Below, piece by piece: positions 1 through 12,200 of a stretch of DNA of 64,000 nucleotides (its first letter is position 1; the number at the start of each line of letters is the position of its first letter). The DNA comes from Mytilus edulis (Eukaryota; Mollusca; Bivalvia; Mytilida; Mytilidae): the NCBI RefSeq assembly GCF_963676685.1, contig NC_092349.1, forward strand, positions 41,617,426-41,681,425, in the 5' to 3' direction. The translations under genes were made by a program, and so were the position numbers. Under the pieces are notes generated by a model. It made no database searches. It had not been told where the DNA came from and saw nothing but the letters and a program-made list of their open reading frames with translations.

Positions 1-1148
1 CTGCAATTTCTAAATCATTATTATTACTTCAGACTTTCATTAAAACATAGACTATAACAATTAATCTCAATACAACAGTTAAATAATCAAATAATCTGCG
101 TTAAATACGCTTAGATATTTATAAATATCATTAGAATATTAATAGGTTGCCAAATATAAATGTGGAAACCCCCTAGTTTTAAATAACATTGACTCAGACT
201 CCAGAAAATATCAGTCACCGATTTCACGGTTTTATGACAAAATAATTACTTGAACTCTGTCAATAAAATACACATACAAACTTTAACAAGCTTTCGCTAA
301 TTGAAAATTCGATCGAAATGGATCCCGAGTTTAGAAAAAGGCTTTGCTATCAGAAATACATTTGATCAACTGGGCATTCAAGTTTTGCTTTCCGAAGTTG
401 TTTTTCCAAAGTCCTGGCTTACGTCAAAACACGCCCTTTTCCCGTAAAACCAAATGACTCACGGAATTTATATCAATAGGGACTGAAATAATACACAGAC
501 TAACATAAGTCAATTGAGACAATTTATCATACAATATTCAAACAACAATGAACACATATTTAACCAGTTTATTCATGGAATATTTACCGTTTAAGAAAGG
601 ATAACTTGTACACGAAAGTTCGCAATGAACTTTGGCGAATTTATTAAAAGTATGCATTTAACTAAGCATTCTCAGGTTTTAGTAATTATCGAAACTTATA
701 AAGTCCAACGTGATTACATCAATGTTATAGTTTTAAATTGACTAAACTACGTTAACCACTGAATTTTATATGCAAAACATCGCAGTTTATCTAAACACCA
801 GACAACGATCATGTACCAAAATACGTTCACAACAGTTTCATGAGTAATTGCCATTATGATTTTTGTATATGCATTCATTATCAAATTTACATGCATGCGA
901 GACATACCTCTGTGTCAACAGTTTATTATTAAATTTAAGAAGGATGCTGTTTGAAGTAAATTTTATTTTAAAGAAATCAAAATTGAAAGAAATAGTTACA
1001 CCAGTGAGTGTGACACTCACTGGATTTGAAGAAATTAAACATTAGAACAGGGGTTTCAAAATTATTATCCAGATATAATGTACCTTGCATGCAAAACCCC
1101 TACTTGTGATGTAAGTTTTTTTTAATAAATCTGTTTGATTTTATTTAA
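1..1148. other. AT-rich DNA left of first visible MED15 exon, nothing recognised
   Basis: No convincing exon on either strand. Short overlapping ORFs at 838-1045 occur on both strands, have no family resemblance, and look like chance. Probably MED15 intron. Confidence 0.5.
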
Positions 1149-1310
1149 GAAATAATTCATGGAAGCCATTGATTGTTGGAAATTTACACATGGCCTGGGC
1201 CGTGATATTCAAATTTTATCCTGAGCGTTAGCGAGGGATAAAATTAACGAATATCACGGCCCAGGCCATGTGTAAATTTCCAACAATCTATGGCTTCCAT
1301 GAATTATTTC
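1149..1310. repeat. Foldback/MITE hairpin 1, about 73-bp arms
   Basis: Left arm 1149-1221 and right arm about 1236-1310 are reverse complements, apart from one substitution and a two-base indel near the loop. The loop contains GAGCGTTAGCGAGG. GAAATAATTCATGG at the left end is mirrored by CCATGAATTATTTC at the right end. Non-coding; likely a miniature foldback transposon. Confidence 0.93.
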
Positions 1311-3206
1311 GATTCTAATAGGACAAATACGGTCATTAAAAAACTGAAGTGAGGGTGGGTATGCTGTGTGTGTGGCTGTTCTTTTTTACTCCCTGTTAGA
1401 TAAATCTCAAATATCTTTATAAACATATAGCTTGCGTAGGTTATTTTGTGAATAACTGCTAGAAATAAACTTTCAAATTCATTAAATTCTCAAACCCAAC
1501 ATCTGCCATTTTTAATTTACATGTTTTTCTTGTAAGCATCCGTCAAATCCAAAGCTGACATTTTGTAACTAAGGAGCCGCCATGTTGACTTGCTGAAATG
1601 AGTAAATTTGCGAATAACGCAATAGAACAGAAAATAAAACAAAACCTACCTCAAAAATCAGTTTTAATACAATAATCATACAAATTCTGATGGTTCACGT
1701 AACAGAAAACTTTCAACTTTAGCGGTTTCATTTGTATGACGTCATGTTTTGAAATGACTTAAAAGTGGCTAAAAGATTAATAGACTTTCGCGGAATTTTA
1801 TCTAATTGTTATTTTGTTGATTTCTCCGAGCTCTTGTGCATTACTTCTTTTTATTAGGCATGCGAATAAGAATAAAAGTTATTTTGTCTTTTTTTAATTG
1901 CACTTTTTAAAACAATAAAATCGTCAAAGGGTCTGCAAATAGGTTTCAATACATGTAGATTTATGTAGGAAGTATATTGTAACAGCCATTATTATGTATA
2001 TCTCTGAGTCTGCACTAAGTATATTTTATCTTGAATTTTATCACAGTGTTGTTTACAAAGCTAAAGAAGCACGTCATATTAGAATTAATATTTAAACATT
2101 GTCACTGAAACTGATGAATATTTATTTTGGTCTTTTTGCCATTATGTAAAAATATGAAATATAATTGCAAATAAAATGAAGTGGTTATCAGATATGTTTT
2201 TCATTTGATTATCACATTTCTGTACAATTTATAAATGACATAAAACTTCTAAGTGGATGATATGTACTATGTTATATACTACATATTAAACTGAGTAAAT
2301 CATGTACTACAATTAAAATTATAATTTTTGTCATCCAATAAATCTGATCCTTTAATGTTATGTCATCAAAATGCACAGTTTGATTAGACAAACTAAATTA
2401 CCAAATTTGAATAAGTTATTGAAAAATTGAGAGGCCACACAATATTTAGTTTAACCAGAAATATCAGATGTTTTGGAAGGTTAAGCATAAGACTTGTATC
2501 TAAGTAACAGATAAATAGATTTAAAATATACAAGAAAAAGAAAAAAAAACATATACCTAACATTTTAACTTAAGTTTTGGGATGTACAAATTTCCATTAC
2601 AAATACCAGGAATTATAACAGGTGCTTTGGAGTGTTAAGAATATCATGCATTGGACAACCAGGACAACGATCTCAGTAATGAGTTATTCAGTAAGTGTAA
2701 AAATCAGTACATGGACCTGGGTTTATCTGTGAAATTTATTACATATTGTACTGGGCACATGTAAGCCAAACAACTGTAATATTTCAACATCATGCATTTT
2801 TGGCTGTGTTGGATGAAGTCCAAAACTGACATTTAGTATGGTGGTGTATGCAAATGGGCAGGCGGGTGGTGGGTTTCTAATTTGTGTAGTCAACTCCTCC
2901 TACACTTTTCAGCCAAGATCTCAGAAACTTGACTTGAAGATTGTCTAGGGTTGAAGTTGTGTAAAACTTTGAACTTGTCTTCTCTTGTATAAAGAATTAC
3001 AATAAAAATCATAGCAGTGCCACCACCGCACTGGGAATGATTTACCCTCAATAGTTTACAGAAAATTCTTTCATCAAATACACCTCATTCCAATCTTTAA
3101 TAATAATTATGGAACAATTTGATTTCTACAACTTTTCTACTTTAACATTTGGTCTTGTAGAAAGATTTGAGATATCTAATTCTAATCATGACTTTGTTTA
3201 TTACAG
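1311..3206. other. MED15 intron, nothing recognised
   Basis: AT-rich, non-coding. I looked for Gln-rich MED15 linker exons (CAG/CAA runs with flanking splice sites) and found none that were convincing; a short CAACCAGGACAACG stretch near 2656 has no supported exon borders. Confidence 0.5.
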
Positions 3207-3295
3207 AATATGAATCAGAATGCAGCTGGAGGACCACAACAGACCATGCAGTCTCAGAACCCACAATCTATGGTCCACTCACCAGCACCACCTAT
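3207..3295 (+). CDS. MED15: MED15 exon a (linker)
   Basis: Starts after TTATTACAG in phase 0 and ends with two bases of an ATG codon before GTAGGT. It encodes a Gln/Asn/Pro/Ser-rich segment typical of the low-complexity middle of MED15. No Q-rich exon was seen further left in the window. Confidence 0.82.
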
Positions 3296-6200
3296 GTAGG
3301 TTATTTATTATATATATAATATGGTACAGATAACTTGAAGTAGACCAGAGAAATATAGATTCCACAACTGCAACAAGTGTATTACGATATTTCTCCACTC
3401 GGAACAGTTAAATTTTAATATTTTAAGTGCGAGGTTTGCCCGGCTTTTTAAATAATTCAAATTTAACTGTTGAGAGTGGAGAAATATCTTAATACACCAG
3501 TTACAGTAGTGGAATCTGTTTCTTTTATGATTTTTATCCCCCACCTACGATAGTAAAGGGGCATTATGTTTTCTAGTCTGTGGCTCTGTTCGTCTGTGCG
3601 TCTGTCCGTTCAGGTTAAAGTTTTTGGTCAAGTTAGTTTTTGATGAAGCTGAAGTCCAATCAACTTGAAACTTAGTAGACTTGTTGCTTATGATATGATC
3701 TTTCTAATTTTAAAGCCAAATTAGACTTTTGACCCCAATTTCACGGTCCACTGAACATAGAAAATGAAAGTGGGAGTTTCAGGTTAAAGTTTTTGGTCAA
3801 GGTAGTTTTTGATAAAATTGAAATCCAATCAACTTGAAACTTAGTACATATGTTACCTATAGTATAATCTTTCTAATTTTAATACCAAATTAGATTATTA
3901 CCCAATTTCACGGTCCATGGAACATGGAAAAGGATAGTGCGAGTGGGGCATCCGTGTACTTTGGACACATTCTTGTTATCCTTTCTTTTCAAAGATTTGA
4001 GGAAAGATGTGTACTTTTGATTTGTCGTCATCAGGCATGGTCAACTTTTTTCATGACGTCACAATAAGAAATTCAGAAGAAAACAAGAAAATTTAACGTC
4101 ACAATTAAATTTCAACCAATCATTTGCCGAGAACAGATTTTTCACAAGTGAGGAGAAATATTTTTCTCACAACGGTCAGGAAATGTGAAAATAGCACAAA
4201 AATTAGAGAAAATAGTATTTATAATTGTTAAATGACTATAACTTGTAACCTGAAAAACATTTAAAAAAATTGATATTCATTGTACATCACTTCAACAACA
4301 TAATGACCACAGAATAAATCAATACATGGAAAAAAAAAAAAAAAAAAAAATCCCACAAAAAAACCAAGAACACAGAAAAAAAATATCTAGATTATTTAAC
4401 TTTAATCAGGCCACACAAATCATAATGGTTTAATAAGAAAAAAAGCACTCCATGCTAAGAAATTGGATTAAAATTAGGTAGGGTTTAACACCATTTTACT
4501 TACAATTGTAAAACTACACAATGTTTTCAAGAAATTATACTTTTACAGTTTTCATAGCTGCAGATTTCATTATCGGTAAACACTTGTGTGTGAACAGCAT
4601 GGGCAAACTTGGAAAAAAATGTTCTTTTTTATTTTTTATTTTTATTTTTATTCTTTTATTTATCCTTGTTTTTTTTCTTTTCTTTCTTGTGTGATATGTA
4701 TGGAGAGGAAAGACATGAAAAATGTATATGAAAAATGTCAAGTCAAGTATTTATATGTGAAACTGTGTCTATGGTGTTAGGTTGGATATTTGTTTATATC
4801 ATTGACCATTTCTAATGGTCAGAATGAACTTGGACACTTACTGACTTTGTCAACTGTCCAAGTGATAGTGTTTATTCACTATTTGATAATAGACATTAAT
4901 CAGCCTCTCGAAAGGATTTGTGCAATTTGACTACTATATATTTTTTTTTCATTTTTGAAGCTGTACAGTAATCTAAAAATGCTTATATCCTTTTCATTTG
5001 AACTCTGGTGAATAGTTCTCTCATTGGCAATTATATTCTTCAAACATCTTCTGATTTTCTTATTGTCTGTATCAAGACATTGTGTGTTCCATCAACTTAA
5101 ATCCGATAACTTTACATTTGATTTGATATTTGGTGTTTTAACGCCACTTTAAAGCACTGCATTTAGGATCTTTCGCAGCAGCCAGTTTTTAATGGTGGAG
5201 GAAGCCGGCGTGCCCGGAGAAAACCACTGACCTTTGATAAGAAAACTGACAATCCTAGTCAATTAAGATTGGAGTCAATGAGCGGGGTCCAAACTCACAA
5301 CCTCAGTGTTGACTGGCTAGTGATTGCAGTAGTAACTACTTTGATCACTCGGCCATTGAGGCCTCTGATAACTCTACATGTTACAATATTAAAATCTTTA
5401 GTCTTGATAAGTGTAAATTATATTAGAGCAGATTAATTGATTGATTGTTTTTTGTTTTATTTTAATTGGCAAATATTTTATGGCCAAAAAGACTATATTT
5501 GATTAGAAATACCTTAAAAACACAGAATTGCTTCAAGAAAAGCCTTAGATTGTTCATGATGTTAGAAGCACATTGTACGATTTCCAGGAAATTATTTTGC
5601 AGGTTTTCTCTCAATTTTTTTTTAACATTATTTAGGAAAATTAATGATGATTTCTCTTGAAGACTCAATTTCTTGTCAATGAGATGTTGAAGATAAAATA
5701 CAACATTTTACTTCTTTTTTAAATACAGAATTTGATTCAGGTTTGTATAATGCCAAAAAAGGTTCTTCTCTAAAAACCAGCAAGTTATAGTTTCATTTTG
5801 AATAAGTTGTAAGTGCCTATAATCATATGTTGTTCAAGAACATTTATATTTGCAAGTCAATAGTCATAAATGCTTTATATTATCTCCACAGGTCACAAAT
5901 AGCCTCCTCCCCAATGTCTATGATGACCCCATCACCGGTACCTCCTTCTCCAGCTGCCAGAGGTCAAGGAATGTATGGAGTACCCTCTCCCAGTAGTAAC
6001 ATGAACACACCAGGTGGGTAGATAATGCTTCCTAAGAATGTATGGAGTACCTTCTCCAAATAGTAACATGGACACACCAGGTGGGTAGATAATGCTTCCT
6101 AAGAATGTAAGGAGTACCTTCTCCCAGTAGTAACATGAACACACCAGGTGGGTAGATGATGCTTCCTAAGAATGTATGGAGTACCTTCTCCCAGTATCAA

Positions 6201-9200
6201 CATGAACACACCAGGTGGGTAGATGATGCTTCCTAAGAATGTATGGAGTACCTTCTCCAAATAGTAACATGAACACACCAGGTGGGTAGATAATGCTTCC
6301 TAAGAATGTATGGAGTACCTTCTCCCAGTATCAACATGAACACACCAGGTTGGTAGATAATGCTTCCTAGCTGTCAATAGGAGTCAACAAGTATTGGGCA
6401 AACCAATTTATTATTATGAACAGTTATTCAGGTAGTTGGAAACAGCTATACAGGTTTTTGTCTTGCCTGCATGCCTTTACAGATGCCTAATATTAAGAAT
6501 TTTTGTCTGTTATATGTCCATTGTCGTTTACCTCATATTTATGGTTCAGCAAATGCTTAGAAAAAGTACCCAGATTTTTCGTCATGTGAATTTCTCTCTT
6601 ATTATAAGTAATCAAATAACTATATTTGGTATATTGGTTTCTTACAATGTCAACATGTCAATTACTAGTAAACAGGTCTCACCTTGTGTTGACCTCATTT
6701 CCAGGATTAGTGATCCAGGTTAAAGATTCTTTCCTCAAATAAATTTAAACATACATGTTGTATGGAATTATTGTAAGTCAGTCAGGCAGGTCTCATTTGA
6801 TCTTGACCTCATTTTAATAATGCATTTGGCAATGTTAAGTATTTGTGTTTCTGTCTGTTTTTCAAATAACATAAGCAATAGTTTTTGTTGTTCCCTCTCA
6901 GAGATTTAATCTGATGGCTCTGTGAAATCCTTGCAATACTGCCTACTTTGTGTTCAATACCCTCTTGCAGATGGTGTTGCCAAGATGTCACAGAAGCAAT
7001 GGTCTAAATCCTGACAAACAAAATATATAAAAGTATGAGGTATTCATGCCACAATACATCAGGCCCTGTGTAACAGCCCTAGTTATGGCTGACAAGAACA
7101 GGTATAGCTTGACTATTTGTACACTGCCTATTTGGCTGAGTGTTCCAGGTTGCTAGAGTAAGTGCAGACAGAGTTGTCATGATTTCACAGAAGCATGTGT
7201 TGTAGTCCCACTGAGGGAAGGACATGCAAGGTTAATTAATTTCAGGAATATAAACAAAACTCAAGGTATATTTTCCATTTATTTTCTTGTTTTCCTCTGG
7301 CTCACACAAAATACAAAATTTTGTTATTTTATAGTAATATCCATTTCAATTATCTCCCCTTGATGTCACACACTCCTGGTGACTTTTCTATGAATAAGTC
7401 GAGAATTGTAGTATGTTTCAGTTTATGGACAGAGAATAAGACAAAATGTTTAAATGTGAATTTGTAAGAACAATAAGTTTCAAGTTTTGTCATAGAATTT
7501 GTTGTGAGAAAATATACCAAGTCTGTAACATGACTGTCGTTTTTCATTCCTTTGATGTGTTTCAGCTTTTGATTTTACCATTCGATTTGGGATTTTCTGA
7601 TTTGAAATTTCCTTGGAGCACAGTATTTTTGCTGTTTTTATTTTTCTAAAAGTACAGCTATCTGTATTCAATGTATATATAATACATCTATTGTATATTT
7701 TAGCAATGAGTCATGCAAGTCCTGCTCCACGATCTGTTGAAGAACAAGCTTACTTAGACAAACTACAGAAACTGTCACGTTATGTAGAACCATTACGGAG
7801 AATGATAAAAAGATTGTCTACTGATAAAGATGAAGGTAATTTACAGACCAAAGTTGCCTTCGCAGTTATTTGTAGACCATGCTGTTTGCAGGAATTCTAA
7901 ATGTTGAAATATATTGTAAACCTTCATATTTTGTTTTTGTTTTGTGATGTTTAATTGCTGTATTACTCATGTCTAATGTTATTCACTGATCTAAAAATTT
8001 ACAAAATTGTGGTATGAAATTTTAAATATTTATAAGAAAAATAGAAGTTTCATTGTAATTGTAAAATTACAAAACTTTTTTGAAATTACAATACTATTGT
8101 GTTGTTGCCTACCAATGACATTATTTGCATGTGGATCAGATTTACATGTAATAAATTAATAAACTTTCAAGAGAATTTACACTGGTTTTGGTAAATATTA
8201 AATTTGGTTTTGACATGATTTTTGACATAAATTCAAAAATTCCCTGTTGATGAATTTAGGAACTATTAAAAAACTAAGGTTCCACTTTTTACAGGCAAAG
8301 TTGACCTTAGATCTATTTGGCTATTCTTTTTTATGCCTAGTTACATTATGTGTTTTTGTCTGTGTGTCTGTCTGTTTGTTCGTCTGTCCTGCTTCAATTT
8401 AAAGTGTTTGGTCAAGGTAGTTTTTAACCAGATTTTTGTGACAAAAATGTCGGTTATTGATTTGGGGATGTACGGCGGGCGGCCGGGCGGGTGGTCGGGC
8501 AGTCGGGCGGGCGGGCGGGCGGGCGGCAATCAAATGTTGTCCGTGCATTAACTCATGAACCGTTCAACCAAAGCTTTTAAAATTTTAATATGTTGTTACT
8601 GGCAACTAAATGAAGGTCAAGTTCAATAATGGCGATTTTGACTTTTACCGTTCAGGAGTTATGGTTCTTGAAAGATTGAAAAATGAAGTTTCCAGTCGTG
8701 TATGTGCATTTACGCATGAACTGTTCTACCAAAGCTTCCCAGATTTTAACATGTTGTTACTGATGACAAAATGGAGCTCAAGTTTAAAAATGACGATTTT
8801 GACTTTTACCGTTCAGGAGTTATGGTTCTTGAAAGATTGAAAAATGGAGTTTCCAGTCGTGTCCGTGCATTTACACATGAACTGTTTTACCAAAGCTTCC
8901 CAAATTTTAATATGTTGTTACTGATGACAAAATAGAGGTCAAGTTCAATAAAGACGATTTTGACTTTTACCGTTCAGGAGTTATGGTTCTTGAAAGATTG
9001 AAAAATGGTGTTTCCAGTTGTGTCCGTGCATTTTCTCATGAACCATTCAACCAAAGCTTTTGAAATTTTTATATGTTGTTACTGATGGCAAAATAGAGGT
9101 CAAGTTCAATAATGATGATTTTGACTTTTACCGTTCATGAGTTATGGTTCTTGAAAGATTTTAAAATGGTGTTTCCATTCACGTTGTTGCATTTACTCAT

Positions 9201-12200
9201 GAACCATTCAATCTAAGCTTTTCAAATTTTAATATGTTGATACTGATGACAAAATGGAGGTCAAATTTGATATTGACGATTTTCTCTTTCACCATTCATC
9301 AGTAATGGTTCTTGTGATATTGCCAGGACACAAATAAATATTAATAAATCCGGTTTGCTGTCGTTGTGACAGCCTCTTGTTAATGAATTTGATGTCCAAT
9401 CAACTTGAAACTTAGACCACATGTTCCCTTTAATATCATCTTTCTAATTGTAAGCCAAATTATAATTTTGACCCCAACTATGGACACATTCTTGCTTGAT
9501 CATGTTTGTCATAAAGCTTCTAATGTTTCTATACTTTTTTCACATCCCTGGCTTTCTGATAATGGTAAATGCGGAGAAGAGCTTTGAACACACTTAACTT
9601 ATTAAGTGTTATTTCATTTACTTACACTGGGTTGATACTCTGCTAGTTGATTATAATTCCAAAAGGTATGGTCAAATTTAAGTCAGCTGATTAATTCTTA
9701 AGGTAGTACTATATATAGTTACTGACCATCATGGTCTTTCTGTAGGGTTGGAGTAATATAGTTTCAGAAAATAGCAGTGAAAAACATTACTAGTACTTTT
9801 TATACGATAGCAAAAATTGAAAATGTTTTGGTTGTATATTGGTATCACGTTGGCGTCGTAGTCTGCGTCGTATTCGTCGTCCGAATACTTTTGGTTTTCG
9901 CACTATAACTTTAGTTTAAGTAAATAGAAATCTAAACACAAGGTTTTTGACCACAAAAGGAAGGTTGGGATTGATTTTGGAAGTTTTGGTCCCAACAGTT
10001 TAGGAATTAGGGGCCAAAATTGGCCCCCATATAAGCATTTTTCTTGGTTTTCGCACTATAACTTTAGTTTAAGTAAATAGAAATCTATGAAATTTAAACA
10101 CAAGGTTTATGACCACAAAAGGAAGGTTGGGATTGATTTTGGGAGTTTTGGTTCCAACAGTTTAGGAATTAGGGGCCAAAAAAGGGCCCAAATAAGCATT
10201 ATTCTTGGTTTTCGCACAATAACTTTAGTATAAGTAAATAGAAATCAATGAAATTTAAACACAGGGTTTATGAACACAAAAGGAAGGGTTGGGATTGATT
10301 TGGGGAGTTGAGATCCCAACAGTTTAGGAATTAGGGGCCAAAAAGGAGCCCAAATAAGCATTTTTCTTGGTTTTCTCACCATAACTTTAGTATAAGTATA
10401 TAGAAATCTATGAAATTTAAACACAAGGTTTATGACCATATAAGGAAGGTTGGGATTGATTTTGGGAGTTTTGGTCCCAACAGTTTAGGAATAAGGGGTT
10501 CAACCTCTGCGGTCGTATAAGGCTGCGCCCTGTGGAGGATCTGGTTTTAGATGTTTTTGTATTTACAGCTGCCTAATGTCAGTTTCCACATTAAAAAAAA
10601 ATTATTATATTGTAAACTGGAAACAAAAGCATTGTTGATTATTATAACTTAAAAAACATACTATTATCATTAAATGAGCTATTTTTTCCAGATCATAAGA
10701 AAGACATAAGCAAAATGAAAAATTTACTGGAAATTCTAACAGATCCATCAAAAAGGTAAATAGTTACAAATTTTGTAAACAAATGTTGAGGATAAATATT
10801 GATTTTCATTTTACTTAGGATATGTACAAACTTTTGTCTGTGTAAGGTCATTGTATCTATATGTAATTAAATCATAAAAGCCTCTGGTTTTACTGAATGT
10901 AATGGAACACAACACATTCTACCCTATACAATCACGAAAAAAAACATCATATCTGCAGGATAATGCCCAATATTTCCATTCTCAATTTTATTTTATTTGT
11001 GAGATCTTTGACAGGTTCTAAAACTTTGACTTGAAGTTGAAGTGTTTCCTTAATGTTTTATTTAGATTACCAATGGCAACCTTATTGAAATGTGAACAAG
11101 TCCTGGAAAAGTTAGAACTACACCACAGTAGTACCAGAACCGTAAGTAAACAATAGAGGGATATGTTATATAATATATTGACAAAACATACAATTATATT
11201 TCACCACACAGGATAAAGAATCTAACTGACAGTCACATAAAAATTGTCAGTAAGGAAATCAGCGACAAGACATTAGAAATAAATAAATATAATAAGCCAA
11301 ACAGATTATTATATACATTAGCGCTAGCCACAGTAATATAAGCACTATTTATAAAGAATAAAAAGTTTAACAGTTGTAAGCCGCAGGTGGAAGGGAAAAT
11401 AATTTCAACATTAAATTTCAAATTTGCAGTGCATCCTGAAATACAGAAATATATGAGAGTCTTTTATCCAAGTAACATGCTTACCAACCAAAATAAAGAA
11501 TACTCATAATAATTTCTTCCAAGTAATATATGTAAACAGTGTTCCGTGTGGTAATTATCATTTTTATAAAAATTCACAATGATATGCAGTGTATAGTTGT
11601 TAATGACCATATTCAATGTTGGAATCTGCCATCCCAAGTTTATTGTGCTGGAGGATTTTTATAAAAGACCAGAGAAACAGATCTATTAATTCAAATGATT
11701 TATTTTTCTTTGCAGACACCCAGTAGTACAACAACAGTCACAACAGCTAGTTCACACATATGTGATCCATTGCTGGAGGCTGTAACAGCACACATCATGT
11801 CCCCAATGTTTAACCACTCCCTACACAGAACATTTGGTCCAGCAATGACAGCTCTTTATGGTGCTCCAATAAGGTAGGACATTTATATCTTAATACCATA
11901 TAAAAGTTTTAGATATCAAGAGGTCAACATATGGTCATCGTTTTTTTTTAAAGATTTAAAAGAGACTATAGAAGTCGTTATCGGCAGTTATCAACACCAA
12001 TTTCTTGATTAAGATAGCAAGAAAAACAGCTACTGAAGAGGCTCCTGACTTGGGACTGTTTTTCTAGATTTAGTTTTCAGTATTCAAACTACCCCATTGT
12101 TTTACTTGTAAAATTACTTATTGTAATCCCTTTGTTAGCTGGCCAAGTGAGCTTTTCTCATCACTTGGCGTCCGTTGTCGTTCGTTGTCGTTAACTTTTA

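Noticed and set aside
838..1045. Overlapping 60-codon ORFs on both strands
   Set aside because: No family resemblance, no splice context, and composition typical of chance frames.
2640..2690. Additional MED15 linker exon (GGACAACCAGGACAACGATCT)
   Set aside because: Short Gln-containing frame but no convincing acceptor and donor pair in phase with the 3207 exon.
5970..6370. CRISPR-like regular array
   Set aside because: Units are contiguous 67-bp copies with no unique spacers; this is a eukaryotic minisatellite over an exon border.
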